A stretch of 64,000 bases of DNA from Chloroflexota bacterium. GTDB lineage: Bacteria > Chloroflexota > UBA11872. Numbering within the stretch: the first letter of the stretch is position 1; each line of letters opens with the position of its first letter. Both the position numbers and the translations under genes were made by a program. The DNA is taken from the NCBI GenBank assembly GCA_026706485.1, contig JAPOYR010000013.1, positions 1 to 64,000 of the forward strand, given 5' to 3'. The notes beneath the pieces were generated by a model. It ran no database searches. It was not told the DNA's origin and saw nothing but the letters and a program-made list of their open reading frames with translations. This document shows positions 1 through 8,931 of the stretch, in pieces.

Positions 1-78
1 TTACAGGTCGAGCTCCCACCGGAACGTTCGTAGTTCGGTACGCTCTGGCCCACCATTCACCAGCCAGAAGGAGCCCCG

Positions 79-522
79 ATGTCCGGCGTGAAGCCCATCC
101 CCGACGGCTACACCGCGATTACGCCCTACCTGATCGTTGAGAATGCGGCTGCGCTGATCGATTTTCTCACGCGGGCGTTCGGAGCGGCCGAGCGGATGCG
201 TCTCGCGATGCCTCAGGGCGGCATCGGCCATGCCGAGGTGGAGATCGATGGCGCGGTGCTGATGCTGTCCGACGCCATGCCGCCGGAGTTTCCGGCTGGC
301 TCGTCGAAGCTTCACCTCTATGTCGAGGATGTGGACAGCGCCTATGCCCAGGCGATGAGGGCTGGCGCGACCTCCCTGGCCGAGCCCGCCGACCAGTTTT
401 ACGGCGACCGCGCCGCCCGCGTCGTGGATCCCTGGGGCAACCACTGGACCATTGCCAGCCACGTCGAGGATGTCGACATGGATGAAGTCACTCGCCGCAT
501 TGCGGCCATGGAGCAACCGTAG
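79..522 (+). CDS. VOC-superfamily (PhnB-like glyoxalase/bleomycin-resistance fold) protein
   Basis: A 147-residue cytoplasmic protein with the layout of a single VOC domain of the PhnB/YdcA-like type. It opens with a 'TPYLIVENAAALIDFLTRAF' strand-helix, continues with a central 'GHAEVEIDGAVLMLSD' strand pair, and ends with 'DPWGNHWTIASHVEDV', which is characteristic of this family. VOC proteins bind a metal or small ligand; the substrate cannot be read from sequence. The ATG at 79 is preceded by AGAAGGAG at 66-73, a strong ribosome-binding site, so the start is secure. No neighbour in the same operon helps with function, and the next genes form a separate signalling block. Confidence 0.85.
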   Translation: MSGVKPIPDGYTAITPYLIVENAAALIDFLTRAFGAAERMRLAMPQGGIGHAEVEIDGAVLMLSDAMPPEFPAGSSKLHLYVEDVDSAYAQAMRAGATSLAEPADQFYGDRAARVVDPWGNHWTIASHVEDVDMDEVTRRIAAMEQP

Positions 523-747
523 ACGGTTCCCTGCGCCCGTGTGATGACCCTCGAAACGGATGGGTGAAGTGCTACCATCCGCGCAGGCTGGCGGAGAGGC
601 GTCATTTTAGATGTTTGAGCATCGCAGGCCGTTATCCGTTGGCGGACTCAGGCTGACCGGTCGGGCATCTCGTTGGGTCGGAGGGCGGTCGACATACCGG
701 GCGCGGCGAGTGCTTGACGGAAGCTTGAGGAGAAGGGGACTACCTCG

Positions 748-1158
748 ATGGACGTGGACACCCAGTGGAAAGGGTCGCGGCGAACGCTCTTCCAGGCCAC
801 CCGGATAGGATCAGAGGGAATGAACACGAATTGGGAATCGCACGACGGCGCAATTGTTGCCACGGTCGACGGCCGCGTCGACGGTGCCAATGCCCATGAG
901 TTTCAGGAAGCGCTGGAAGCCGTGATCAAGGCGAGCGAAAGCGCCGTGATCCTCGACTTCGAGCAGTTGTCCTACATCAGCAGTGCCGGTCTTCGGGTCG
1001 TCCTGCTGGCCGCCAAGGAGCTCCGCAAGCAAGACAAGCAGTTCGCCGTCTGCTCGCTGGCGGGTTCAATCCTCGAAGTGTTCAAGATCAGCGGGTTCGA
1101 TCAGATCATCCCCGTTCATTCGACGCAGGCCGAGGCAATCGCCGCCGTCACCGCCTGA
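748..1158 (+). CDS. STAS-domain anti-sigma factor antagonist (RsbV/SpoIIAA-like)
   Basis: A 136-residue STAS protein. The stretch 'VILDFEQLSYISSAGLRVV' around residues 67-85 matches the antagonist phosphorylation loop, with Ser78/Ser79 as the candidate phosphoacceptor. In partner switching the unphosphorylated antagonist binds an RsbW-type kinase/anti-sigma factor and frees its sigma factor or other partner. The ATG at 748 follows a good ribosome-binding site (GAGGAGAAGGGG, 727-738). The STAS domain itself begins near Met25 (position 820), so a shorter product of 112 residues is possible. The receiver-phosphatase and RsbW-like genes lie directly downstream, about 80 nt away, giving a complete three-part switch. 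Confidence 0.9.
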   Translation: MDVDTQWKGSRRTLFQATRIGSEGMNTNWESHDGAIVATVDGRVDGANAHEFQEALEAVIKASESAVILDFEQLSYISSAGLRVVLLAAKELRKQDKQFAVCSLAGSILEVFKISGFDQIIPVHSTQAEAIAAVTA

Positions 1159-1235
1159 TTGATCGTCGCGCTTCTCCGGGCGCGTTCATCCGAAACCGCA
1201 TTGGTAGTGCAAGGTAGTCAGATCGGGAATTGGGC

Positions 1236-2405
1236 ATGACGGATCGCCCATGCAAAATCCTCGTCGTCGACGACGAGCCGGACCTCGAGCCGCTCGTGCT
1301 GCAGCGTATGCGTCGCAGTATCCGGCGTGGCAAATACGAGTTTGTCTTTGCCCACAACGGAGTGGAGGCGCTCGAGCGTCTGAACGAGGACGACGAAATC
1401 GACATGGTCCTCTCGGACATCAACATGCCGCAGATGGACGGGTTGACGCTGCTTGACCAGATTCCCAAGGTCAATCCCAACATCCGCTCGGTGATCATTT
1501 CCGCCTACGGCGACATGAAGAACATCCGCACCGCGATGAATCGCGGTGCGTTCGACTTTGTGACCAAGCCGGTCGACTTTAACGATTTGCAAGTGACGAT
1601 TGATCGGACGCTGCAGCACATGAACGAATGGCGTGCCGCGTTGGCGGCCCGTGACAAGCTGGTCTCGCTGCAAAACGAGCTCGACGTCGCGAGCAAGATG
1701 CAGCAGTCAATCCTCCCCAGGAAATTTCCCGTGCGCGACGACTACGAAGTCTTCGCCAACATGGCGCCGGCGCGTAACGTTGGCGGGGACTTCTATGACC
1801 TGCTGCAACTGGATGACGGTCGAATCGGTCTGGCCGTGGCGGACGTTTCGGACAAGGGCGTGCCGGCCGCGCTATTCATGATGTCGACGCGTACGCTGCT
1901 GAAGGGCGCGGCCATTGGCCACGAAGGCCCAGGCGAGGTGCTGCGCGAGGTCAATGACTTGCTGAACGAGAGCAACGAGTCCGCGATGTTCGTCACGGTC
2001 CTCTACGGCGTGTATGACCCGGCGACCCGAGAATTCATCTATGCGAACGGCGGTCACAACACTCCGCTCGTGGTGCACGCCGACGGCAGTTCGACCGAGC
2101 TGCCCCTTACCGGCGGCGTTGCCCTGGGCGTGGTGCCGGAGTTGCCGTACGACCAGGGGGCCGTGACCCTGGCCCTCGATGACACCGTGGTGCTCTATAC
2201 CGACGGCGTGACCGAGGCCATGAACGCGGACGGCGAGGAGTTTGGGGTCGAGCGGCTTCAGGAGACCTTTGCCGCAAGCCCCCCTCAAGACTCTCAGCAG
2301 GCCAATCGGACCGTGTTCGAAGCCGTTCAGGCGTTCGCCGGCGATACGCCGCAGTCCGACGACGTCACCTGCCTGGTATTCCGACCTCGTGAGGCTGCGT
2401 CATGA
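1236..2405 (+). CDS. Response regulator with C-terminal PP2C (SpoIIE/RsbU-type) phosphatase
   Basis: A 389-residue two-domain signalling protein. Residues 1-125 are a receiver domain, with the acidic pair in 'VVDDEPD', phosphoacceptor Asp61 in 'VLSDINMPQMDG' and the conserved Lys in 'VTKPVD'. A short coiled-coil linker with the 'ASKMQQSILPRKFP' motif follows. Residues from about 170 are a SpoIIE-type PP2C phosphatase with metal-binding 'GGDFYD', 'DVSDKG', 'YTDGVTEA' and 'QSDDVTCLV'. The family dephosphorylates STAS antagonists, here probably the product at 748. The ATG at 1236 gives a standard receiver start; a TTG lies two codons upstream. The stop overlaps the next start by 4 nt (ATGA), which suggests translational coupling. 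Confidence 0.93.
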   Translation: MTDRPCKILVVDDEPDLEPLVLQRMRRSIRRGKYEFVFAHNGVEALERLNEDDEIDMVLSDINMPQMDGLTLLDQIPKVNPNIRSVIISAYGDMKNIRTAMNRGAFDFVTKPVDFNDLQVTIDRTLQHMNEWRAALAARDKLVSLQNELDVASKMQQSILPRKFPVRDDYEVFANMAPARNVGGDFYDLLQLDDGRIGLAVADVSDKGVPAALFMMSTRTLLKGAAIGHEGPGEVLREVNDLLNESNESAMFVTVLYGVYDPATREFIYANGGHNTPLVVHADGSSTELPLTGGVALGVVPELPYDQGAVTLALDDTVVLYTDGVTEAMNADGEEFGVERLQETFAASPPQDSQQANRTVFEAVQAFAGDTPQSDDVTCLVFRPREAAS

Positions 2406-2815
2406 GCGCCCGGTTGTCGCTCACGGTTAAGACACAGGCCGAGGAGCTGGCGCGAATCACCGCCGCCGTGGAGGACTTCGGCGAGCAGGAGGAATGGCCG
2501 CCGGACCTCGTCTTTCGCGTGAACCTGGCGCTCGAGGAGCTGGGCATGAACATCATGAATCACGGCTATGACGCGGGGCTTCACGAATTCGATATCACGC
2601 TCACCTCCGAGGACGATACGCTGACAATCGAGATCGTCGACGATGGCCGGCCATTCGATCCGCTGCATGACGCCAAGCAGCCCGATGTGGGCGCGGCGAT
2701 TGAAGATCGACCGATCGGCGGGCTCGGCATCTACTTTGTGCGCGAGATGATGGATGAGATGCACTATCGGCGCGAGGACGGCAAGAATCACCTCACCCTC
2801 GTGTCGCGCAGATGA
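2402..2815 (+). CDS. RsbW-like ATP-binding serine kinase / anti-sigma regulatory factor
   Basis: A 137-residue stand-alone GHKL ATPase. The N box is 'ALEELGMNIMNHGY', the G1 box is 'VDDGRPFDPL' and the G2-like region is 'GGLGIYFVREMMDEM', as in RsbW/SpoIIAB-type anti-sigma kinases (HATPase_c_2). In these switches it phosphorylates the STAS antagonist and holds the downstream partner inactive. It overlaps the receiver-phosphatase gene by 4 nt, so antagonist (748), phosphatase (1236) and kinase are all encoded together. No sigma factor gene is present in the window, so the regulated partner is either encoded elsewhere or is not a sigma factor. Confidence 0.88.
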   Translation: MSARLSLTVKTQAEELARITAAVEDFGEQEEWPPDLVFRVNLALEELGMNIMNHGYDAGLHEFDITLTSEDDTLTIEIVDDGRPFDPLHDAKQPDVGAAIEDRPIGGLGIYFVREMMDEMHYRREDGKNHLTLVSRR

Positions 2816-2904
2816 TCGACGTTGACTGGAGCAGCGATACTCGGCCGGTCTGACGCGAACGACGCACGCGGGCGGGGCACTGTCGACTCACCGCCGAATT
2901 GACG

Positions 2905-4305
2905 ATGTCGGACTCCTCAACCAGCACGCCAACCTCGCGCCGGGCCGACCGGGGCGCTGATCGGAATTGCAGCCAACCCGTCGCCTTGGTTCGGCCGCGC
3001 GGAACCCGCGTGACGCGCCGACCGGCAACGCGTACGCGAGTGGCACGCGCGACCCTCACCGGAATTCTGGGCATCGCCGCGCTCTTGCTCGGGGTGGTGC
3101 TCGCCGGCTGCGACCCCACAACGTCCTCGGACGACGTTCAGCGTCCGACGAGCGAGGCGACGCCTGAAACCGGGCCAGGTACCGCGGCCGTGCCGGCCGG
3201 GGAGCCCGGCGTCTCCGGCGACCGCATTCTCTTCGGCCAATCGGCGGCGTTCCGCGGGCCTGCCCAGGAGCTGGGTCTCAATATGCGGCTCGGCATATTG
3301 GCCGCGTTTCACGAAGCGAACCAGCAGGGCGGCGTTCATGGACGCCAGATTGACTTGACCTGGCTCGACGACTCATACGAACCGGAGGCTGCCGCCACCA
3401 ACACGCTTGAGCTCATCAACGAGCAAAACGTCTTTGCGCTCATCGGCGCCGTGGGCACGCCGACATCCCGCTCGGCAACTCCGGTGGCGAAAGCCGCCGG
3501 GGTGCCCTATATCGGACCCTTCACCGGCGCTGAATTCCTGCGCGACGCCGCAACCTTGGACAACGTAATCAACATGCGCGCGTCGTACTACCAGGAAACC
3601 GAGGAGATGGTGAATCGCCTCACCACCGACCTGGGGGTGACGCGCATCGCCGTGCTCTACCAGGACGACTCCTACGGCCTGGCCGGATTCAACGGGGTGC
3701 GGCTGGCGCTGGAACGCCGCGGCATGGAGATGGCCGCGCTCGGCATCTACACGCGCAACACCACCGCCGTAAAGCGGGCGCTGCTCGACCTTCGCCAAGG
3801 CAACCCTGAAGCGGTGATCATCATTGGGGCCTATCAGCCCGTCGCCGCCATGATCGCCTGGGGACGTGAGACCGGCTTCGATCCCATCTTCATGACCGTG
3901 TCATTCGTCGGCAGCAACGCGCTGGCCGAGGAGCTGGGCGCGGGCGGGGCCGGCGTCTTCGTGACCCAGGTCGTCCCCTTCCCAACGGATGATTCCCTGC
4001 CGGTTGTCCGGGCCTATCACCGAGCGCTCGCGGACTACGATCCCGACGCCATTCCCGGCTTCGTGTCCTTCGAAGGCTATCTGGCGGGACGGCTGGCGGT
4101 TGCGGGGCTCGAACGCTGCGGCCGCAACGTGAGCCGAGCGTGCCTGTTCGAAAGCTTCCGCAGCTCCGAGCCCTACGACATCGAGGGCTTTCCTCTGAGC
4201 TACGGCGCCGGCGACAATCAAGGCTCGGACCAGGTGTTTCTCACCGTCCTCGGCCCTGACGCCAACTATCACCCGGCCGAAACGCTGCGGGACGTGCCCC
4301 GATGA
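2905..4305 (+). CDS. Type-1 periplasmic-binding lipoprotein (LivJ/TorT-like), probable sensor partner of the adjacent kinase
   Basis: About 466 residues. The N-terminus is basic, with a hydrophobic stretch and a lipobox ending 'VVLAGC'. The lipidated Cys is residue 69 from this start. A Thr/Pro-rich linker follows, then a type-1 periplasmic-binding fold resembling branched-chain amino-acid receptors ('ILFGQSAAFRGPAQELGLNM', 'ALIGAVGTPTSRSATPVA', 'VLYQDDSYGLAGFNGV'). The long stretch before the signal makes a GTG at 3010 (residue 36) an attractive alternative start. No permease or ABC ATPase genes are nearby. Instead the stop overlaps the histidine kinase start by 4 nt. I infer that it presents a ligand to the kinase, as TorT does to TorS. 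Confidence 0.85.
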   Translation: MSDSSTSTPTSRRADRGADRNCSQPVALVRPRGTRVTRRPATRTRVARATLTGILGIAALLLGVVLAGCDPTTSSDDVQRPTSEATPETGPGTAAVPAGEPGVSGDRILFGQSAAFRGPAQELGLNMRLGILAAFHEANQQGGVHGRQIDLTWLDDSYEPEAAATNTLELINEQNVFALIGAVGTPTSRSATPVAKAAGVPYIGPFTGAEFLRDAATLDNVINMRASYYQETEEMVNRLTTDLGVTRIAVLYQDDSYGLAGFNGVRLALERRGMEMAALGIYTRNTTAVKRALLDLRQGNPEAVIIIGAYQPVAAMIAWGRETGFDPIFMTVSFVGSNALAEELGAGGAGVFVTQVVPFPTDDSLPVVRAYHRALADYDPDAIPGFVSFEGYLAGRLAVAGLERCGRNVSRACLFESFRSSEPYDIEGFPLSYGAGDNQGSDQVFLTVLGPDANYHPAETLRDVPR

Positions 4306-6497
4306 ACGCGTGGATCCAGCGCCGCCTGGCAAGCCGCTATCGAATCTCCACCCAATTGCTCCTTGGCATCTGGGGCGCCGTCGCGCTGACGGTCGCCGCG
4401 GGATTGGTCGGCTGGTTTTCCTTTAATCGAGTCGGTGACGAGCAGAGCCGCGTCAACGAGGGCAGCGTGCCCGAGCTGGCTGCCGCCTTCGGCGTGGCCG
4501 ACTACAGCAGCACGCTCGTTGCGGCCGCCCCGCGGCTCACCACGTCCCCCACACTCGACGACGTGGCGCGCGTCGCCGTCAGCATCGACGAGGCCTATGG
4601 CGCACTCGAGGCGCAGCTGGCCGTGCTCGAGCGCGGCGCCGCCGAAGATGAGCGCGTCCAGCGGATTCGCGCCCACGCCGACTCCTTGATCGCCAACATC
4701 GAGTCCATCGAGGCGGATATGGCCTACTACTTCGACCTCACCCAGCGCAGCGCCGCCCTGCGACTCGAGCTTGCCGACCTGCGCTTCCGTCTGGATAGCG
4801 TCGTCATTCCCGCCATCGACGACCAGTTTTTCTACGCCATGACGGGCTATCGCAACCTGGGCGAGCCGCCGGCGCCGCGAAATGAGCACTTCTCGGAAAC
4901 CGAATTCAGCAGCTATCGGCGCTTGGCTGAGATGCAAGCCGATGCCAGCATCGCCGAGCAGCTGCTGGCCTCCGCCTCGATTCTGTCGGAGCCCGCCTTG
5001 CTGGAAGCGTTGCGCGAGCGTTTCGAGGCTGCCGCCCGCCGCATCCAGCGCAACCTGGCGGCGCTTGAATCGGACGCGCTGCGCGCCGAAGTTGCGCCGG
5101 TCTTCGACCAACTGCTCGAGCTTGGCATCGGCGGGGAGACTGGCTTCGATCTCCTTGCCGCCGAGCTGGAGTTGGTTGCTCGACAGCGCGATCTTCTGGC
5201 AAGCAACCAGGAGATCACGGTTGATCTGATCGCGGAGGTCAATGGACTGGTGAGCGCCGCCCAGGCCAGTGTCGAGGAAGCCACTGGCGCGTCAACGCAG
5301 GCGATCTTCACCGGCCGCGTCCTCCTGCTGGCCATTAGTGCGGTCAGCGTCACCGGCGCCGTTCTAATTGCTTGGCTCTTCGTCGGTCGCTTCATTTCGA
5401 GCCGGCTGCAGCGGCTCTCCGACTGGATGCGGCGCCTCGCCGGCGGCGACCTGGAGACGACCGTGGAACTCAGCGGTCGCGATGAGATTGCGGAAATGGC
5501 GGCCGCCCTCGAGGTATTTCGGCAGCACGCGCTGGAGATTCAGCGCCTGAACCTGGTGGAAAAGCTGGCCAACGAGCTCCAGAGCAAGAACGATCAGCTC
5601 GAAACGGCGCTCGGCGACCTGCAACGCGCCCAGGACCAAATCGTCTCGCAGCAGAAGCTGGCGGCGCTGGGTGAATTGACCGCCGGCGTGGCCCACGAGA
5701 TCAAGAACCCGCTGAACTTCGTCAAGAACTTCTCGGAAGTGTCCGAGGAGCTCATCGTGGAGTTGAAAGAGGTGCTTGAAGAAGAAGCCGAGAGCATTAG
5801 CGAGGACCAACGCGAATACATCGATGAAATCGCCGGCGACCTCACCGACAATCTCGGGCGCATTCGATCCCACGGCGAAAGGGCCAATCACATCGTCCAC
5901 GACATGTTGATGATGGGCCGGGGCTCGGGCGACCGGCAGGCCACGGATATCAACCGGCTGCTCGACGAACACGCGCGGCTCGCCTATCACAGCGCGCGGG
6001 CGACGGACACGGAATTCCAGCTCGACCTGAAGCAAGACATGGACCCGGAGGTCGGCGAACTCGAGGTCGTGCCGCAGGATCTCGGCCGGGTGTTCCTCAA
6101 CATGGTGAGCAACGCCTGCTACGCCACCGACGAGAAACGCCGCAGCGGCGCCGACGCCGACGGCGAGCGCTACTTCCCCACGCTGTGGCTCGTGACCCGC
6201 CGTGGCGACGAGCACATTGAGGTCCGGATCAAAGACAACGGCATGGGAATGCCTGCCGACATCATCGACAAAATCTTCAACCCGTTCTTTACGACCAAAC
6301 CGACTGACCAGGGCACCGGGCTCGGTCTTGCCATATCCAGCGATATCGTGCGTCAGCACGGGGGCAATATCCGGGTCGAATCCGAGCCGGGCGAAGGCAC
6401 CGAGATGATCGTTGAGCTGCCCTTGGAACCGCCGGCGGCCGCGCTGGCCGGAGCCGCCGATGGAGACGGCGCCGCGACCGAGGCGACATCCGTATAG
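4302..6497 (+). CDS. TorS-like membrane sensor histidine kinase
   Basis: 731 residues. A membrane segment at about 18-40 is followed by a roughly 300-residue helical periplasmic domain rich in Glu/Ala/Arg, as in TorS sensors. A second membrane segment lies at about 340-361, then HAMP (about 362-415) and a coiled coil. The HisKA domain has phosphoacceptor His465 in '[12 protein letters not shown]', and the HATPase domain has N box '[11 protein letters not shown]', G1 'DNGMGMP', F box 'FFTTKP' and G2 'GTGLGLAIS'. Its gene overlaps the binding lipoprotein by 4 nt. The only receiver encoded nearby is on the PP2C protein at 1236, which is therefore the likely phosphorylation target. TMAO as ligand is not implied. 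Confidence 0.93.
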   Translation: MNAWIQRRLASRYRISTQLLLGIWGAVALTVAAGLVGWFSFNRVGDEQSRVNEGSVPELAAAFGVADYSSTLVAAAPRLTTSPTLDDVARVAVSIDEAYGALEAQLAVLERGAAEDERVQRIRAHADSLIANIESIEADMAYYFDLTQRSAALRLELADLRFRLDSVVIPAIDDQFFYAMTGYRNLGEPPAPRNEHFSETEFSSYRRLAEMQADASIAEQLLASASILSEPALLEALRERFEAAARRIQRNLAALESDALRAEVAPVFDQLLELGIGGETGFDLLAAELELVARQRDLLASNQEITVDLIAEVNGLVSAAQASVEEATGASTQAIFTGRVLLLAISAVSVTGAVLIAWLFVGRFISSRLQRLSDWMRRLAGGDLETTVELSGRDEIAEMAAALEVFRQHALEIQRLNLVEKLANELQSKNDQLETALGDLQRAQDQIVSQQKLAALGELTAGVAHEIKNPLNFVKNFSEVSEELIVELKEVLEEEAESISEDQREYIDEIAGDLTDNLGRIRSHGERANHIVHDMLMMGRGSGDRQATDINRLLDEHARLAYHSARATDTEFQLDLKQDMDPEVGELEVVPQDLGRVFLNMVSNACYATDEKRRSGADADGERYFPTLWLVTRRGDEHIEVRIKDNGMGMPADIIDKIFNPFFTTKPTDQGTGLGLAISSDIVRQHGGNIRVESEPGEGTEMIVELPLEPPAAALAGAADGDGAATEATSV

Positions 6498-6606
6498 GCT
6501 CGCCGACACGCACCAGTCGGTGTCTGGCGGTTGAATGCGCGCGTCGATTGCAAGCGTCCGGCCCAGGAGACGACGCACGAAGACCATGGTGGGAGGCGAG
6601 CCTTCG

Positions 6607-7293
6607 ATGACACACGCGCACTTCAGCGACGAGCTGTTCGAGTTCTTGTACGAGCTGCGGTTGAACAACAATCGGGATTGGTTTCAGGCGCAGAAGGTGA
6701 GATACCAATCCGTCGTGCTGCGGCCGATGGCGGACTTCGTGGCCGATTTCGGCGCCTACCTGCCGGATATCAGCCCGCACTTCGTGGCGGATCCGCGCAC
6801 ACATGGCGGCTCGATCTTTCGCATCTACCGCGACGTTCGGTTCTCAAAGGACAAGAGCCCCTACAAGACTCACGCCGCGCTGCACTTCCGCCACGAGACG
6901 GGCCGCGAAGTTCACGGCCCAGGCTTCTATCTGCACCTGGCGCCGGGGGAGGTCTACGCGGGTGTGGGGATTTGGCGCCCGGCCTCGGAGACGCTGACCA
7001 AGATTCGGGATGCCATCGTGGCCCACCCGACGAAGTGGACGGAGGCAATCTCGGACAAGGGATTTGCCGAGGCGTTTGCGCTGGAAGGTGAGTCGCTCAA
7101 GCGGCCTCCGCGAGGCTACGACGCCGGCCATCCGCAAATCGACGACCTGAAGCGCAAGGACTTCGTAGCGTCGACGGACTTCACGCAGGAGGACGCCACG
7201 TCGCCCGACTTCATCGAACGCTATGCGGACGCATGCCGCACGGCGTCGCCCTTCATGGAGTTCCTGACCACCGCCGTCGGGTTGGCCTGGTAG
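6607..7293 (+). CDS. DUF2461 / TIGR02453 family protein
   Basis: A 228-residue cytoplasmic protein with the hallmarks of the TIGR02453 family. These are 'LNNNRDWFQAQKVRYQ' near the N-terminus, 'FRIYRDVRFSKDKSPYKTHA' in the middle and 'GPGFYLHLAPGEVYAGVGIW' after it. The biochemical role of this widespread family is unknown. The ATG at 6607 is chosen because GGGAGG (6590-6595) precedes it and the family begins close to 'FSDELFEFL'; an in-frame ATG at 6586 would add seven residues. It is followed by a 110-nt gap before the ATP-grasp gene, so it may be independent of both flanking operons. Confidence 0.88.
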   Translation: MTHAHFSDELFEFLYELRLNNNRDWFQAQKVRYQSVVLRPMADFVADFGAYLPDISPHFVADPRTHGGSIFRIYRDVRFSKDKSPYKTHAALHFRHETGREVHGPGFYLHLAPGEVYAGVGIWRPASETLTKIRDAIVAHPTKWTEAISDKGFAEAFALEGESLKRPPRGYDAGHPQIDDLKRKDFVASTDFTQEDATSPDFIERYADACRTASPFMEFLTTAVGLAW

Positions 7294-7403
7294 GCGCGAC
7301 CGGCCCAAGCATCGCAGCCCGACGGAGTGGCAAGATGAGAGAGTGGCCGTGGATCCGCACCGACCGTGGCTCATCGGGTCTGCGTCACGGATAAGGCGTC
7401 ATC

Positions 7404-8846
7404 GTGGATTTCGACACCTACGAACTCGATCCGGCCGTCTACGACGAGATGCTGTTGCCCGACGGCGCCCCCCGAGACCACTGCCGGCCGCTCTACGACG
7501 CCCTGCGCCGAATGTCCTCCGAGGAACTCAGCGGCGTCCAGGAACGCGCGACCCGCTCCTTTTCGCATGAGGGCATTTCGTTCACGGTCTATGGCGAGGC
7601 CGAAGCCCAGGAGCGAATCATTCCCATCGATTGCCTGCCGCGGCTGCTTTCCGGCGCCGATTGGCGGCTGATCGAGTCGGGCCTCGCGCAGCGGCTCACC
7701 GCCCTCAATCGATTCCTGCAAGACGTCTACAACGAGGCCCGAATCGTCGCCGACGGGGTGATCCCCGCGGACGTCATCCGCGGCTGCCCGCAATACCGCA
7801 TTGAAATGCGCGGCTTCTCACCGCCGCACGGCGTCTGGGTGGGAATCTGCGGCACCGACATCGTGCGGACCAACGACGGGTTTCATGTGCTCGAAGACAA
7901 CCTGCGCGTCCCGTCCGGCGTTTCCTACATGATTGCCAATCGCAAGGTGATCAAGTCTGGCTTGCGGCGGATCTATCGCGGCGCCAGGGTGCGCGAGGTG
8001 GAGCACTATGGGCGCCTGCTGCAGACGACGCTGCGTGAACTGGCGCCCTCCGGTCGCTCCGACCCCTGCATTGCCCTGCTGACGCCCGGGGTCTACAACG
8101 CGGCCTTCTACGAGCACATGTTCTTGGCGGGGGAAATCGGCGCGGAGCTGGTGGAGGGTCGCGACCTGGTCGTCAACGACGGCACCGTCTATATGCGCAC
8201 GACCGCCGGGCTGCGTCGGGTCGACGTGATCTACCGGCGCATTGACGACGATTTCCTCGATCCGCTGGTCTTCCGGCCGGACTCGTTGCTCGGCGTGCCC
8301 GGGCTGCTGCACGCTTGCAAGCGCGGCAGCGTTTCCCTGGTGAATGCGCCCGGAACCGGCGTTGCGGACGACAAGAGTGTCTACGCCTACGTGCCCGACA
8401 TGATTCGCTACTACCTGGGGGACGAGCCGATCCTGGCGAACGTTGAAACGCACCTCTGCCGCCGTCCGGAGAGCCTCGAGTACACGCTCGACAACCTGGA
8501 GAACCTGGTCGTCAAGCGCGTGGGCGAGTCTGGGGGCTACGGCATGCTCGTGGGTCCTCACGCGACACCCGCGGAGCGCGCGGCCTATGCGGAAGAGCTG
8601 CGGGCCAATCCGGCGGATTTCATCGCGCAGCCGGTGCTCGCGCTTTCCCGCGCGCCGTGTCTCATCGACGGCCGCTTCGAACCGCGGCACGTCGACCTTC
8701 GGCCCTTCGTGCTCAATGGCCGCCAGACGCGCATCGTTCCCGGGGCGTTCTGCCGCGTGGCCCTGCGCCGGGGCAGCCTGGTGGTGAACTCCAGCCAAGG
8801 CGGCGGCGGAAAAGACCTTTGGGTACTCAACGACCAGGCAAACTGA
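7404..8846 (+). CDS. Circularly permuted ATP-grasp amidoligase (DUF404/DUF407 type)
   Basis: 480 residues with a GTG start. The family signatures are present: 'PIDCLPRLLSGADWRLIESG' leading into 'LNRFLQDVYN', then 'GVWVGICGTDIVRTNDG', 'VLEDNLRVPSGVSYM' (ATP-grasp acidic metal ligands) and 'LENLVVKRVGESGGYGM' (nucleotide-binding loop). Permuted ATP-grasp ligases of this type are predicted from comparative genomics to form amide or peptide bonds in systems that also encode alpha-E and transglutaminase-like proteins. Both partners occur here (10397 and 11370). Unusually, an ammonium transporter gene separates this ligase from them. The product of the pathway is unknown. Confidence 0.9.
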   Translation: MDFDTYELDPAVYDEMLLPDGAPRDHCRPLYDALRRMSSEELSGVQERATRSFSHEGISFTVYGEAEAQERIIPIDCLPRLLSGADWRLIESGLAQRLTALNRFLQDVYNEARIVADGVIPADVIRGCPQYRIEMRGFSPPHGVWVGICGTDIVRTNDGFHVLEDNLRVPSGVSYMIANRKVIKSGLRRIYRGARVREVEHYGRLLQTTLRELAPSGRSDPCIALLTPGVYNAAFYEHMFLAGEIGAELVEGRDLVVNDGTVYMRTTAGLRRVDVIYRRIDDDFLDPLVFRPDSLLGVPGLLHACKRGSVSLVNAPGTGVADDKSVYAYVPDMIRYYLGDEPILANVETHLCRRPESLEYTLDNLENLVVKRVGESGGYGMLVGPHATPAERAAYAEELRANPADFIAQPVLALSRAPCLIDGRFEPRHVDLRPFVLNGRQTRIVPGAFCRVALRRGSLVVNSSQGGGGKDLWVLNDQAN

Positions 8847-8931
8847 GGTCGCAGTCCAACAGTGCCGTTAGAAATATTCAGTAGCAATAACTACACTCGC
8901 CCCGCCAGCCGTCCCTAGCCGAAGGACCGCC

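Noticed and set aside
611-808. A short plus-strand frame between the VOC and STAS genes
   Set aside because: Arg-rich composition, no ribosome-binding site and overlap with the STAS start.
2905-4305. Treating the binding lipoprotein as part of an amino-acid ABC transporter
   Set aside because: No permease or ATPase genes are adjacent, and the gene overlaps a sensor kinase instead.
4302-6497. Assigning trimethylamine N-oxide as ligand because the kinase is TorS-like
   Set aside because: Architecture alone does not define the ligand, and no TMAO reductase genes are in the window.
5364-6671. A 435-codon open frame antisense to the histidine kinase
   Set aside because: No protein-family character, and the opposite strand carries intact HAMP, HisKA and HATPase motifs.
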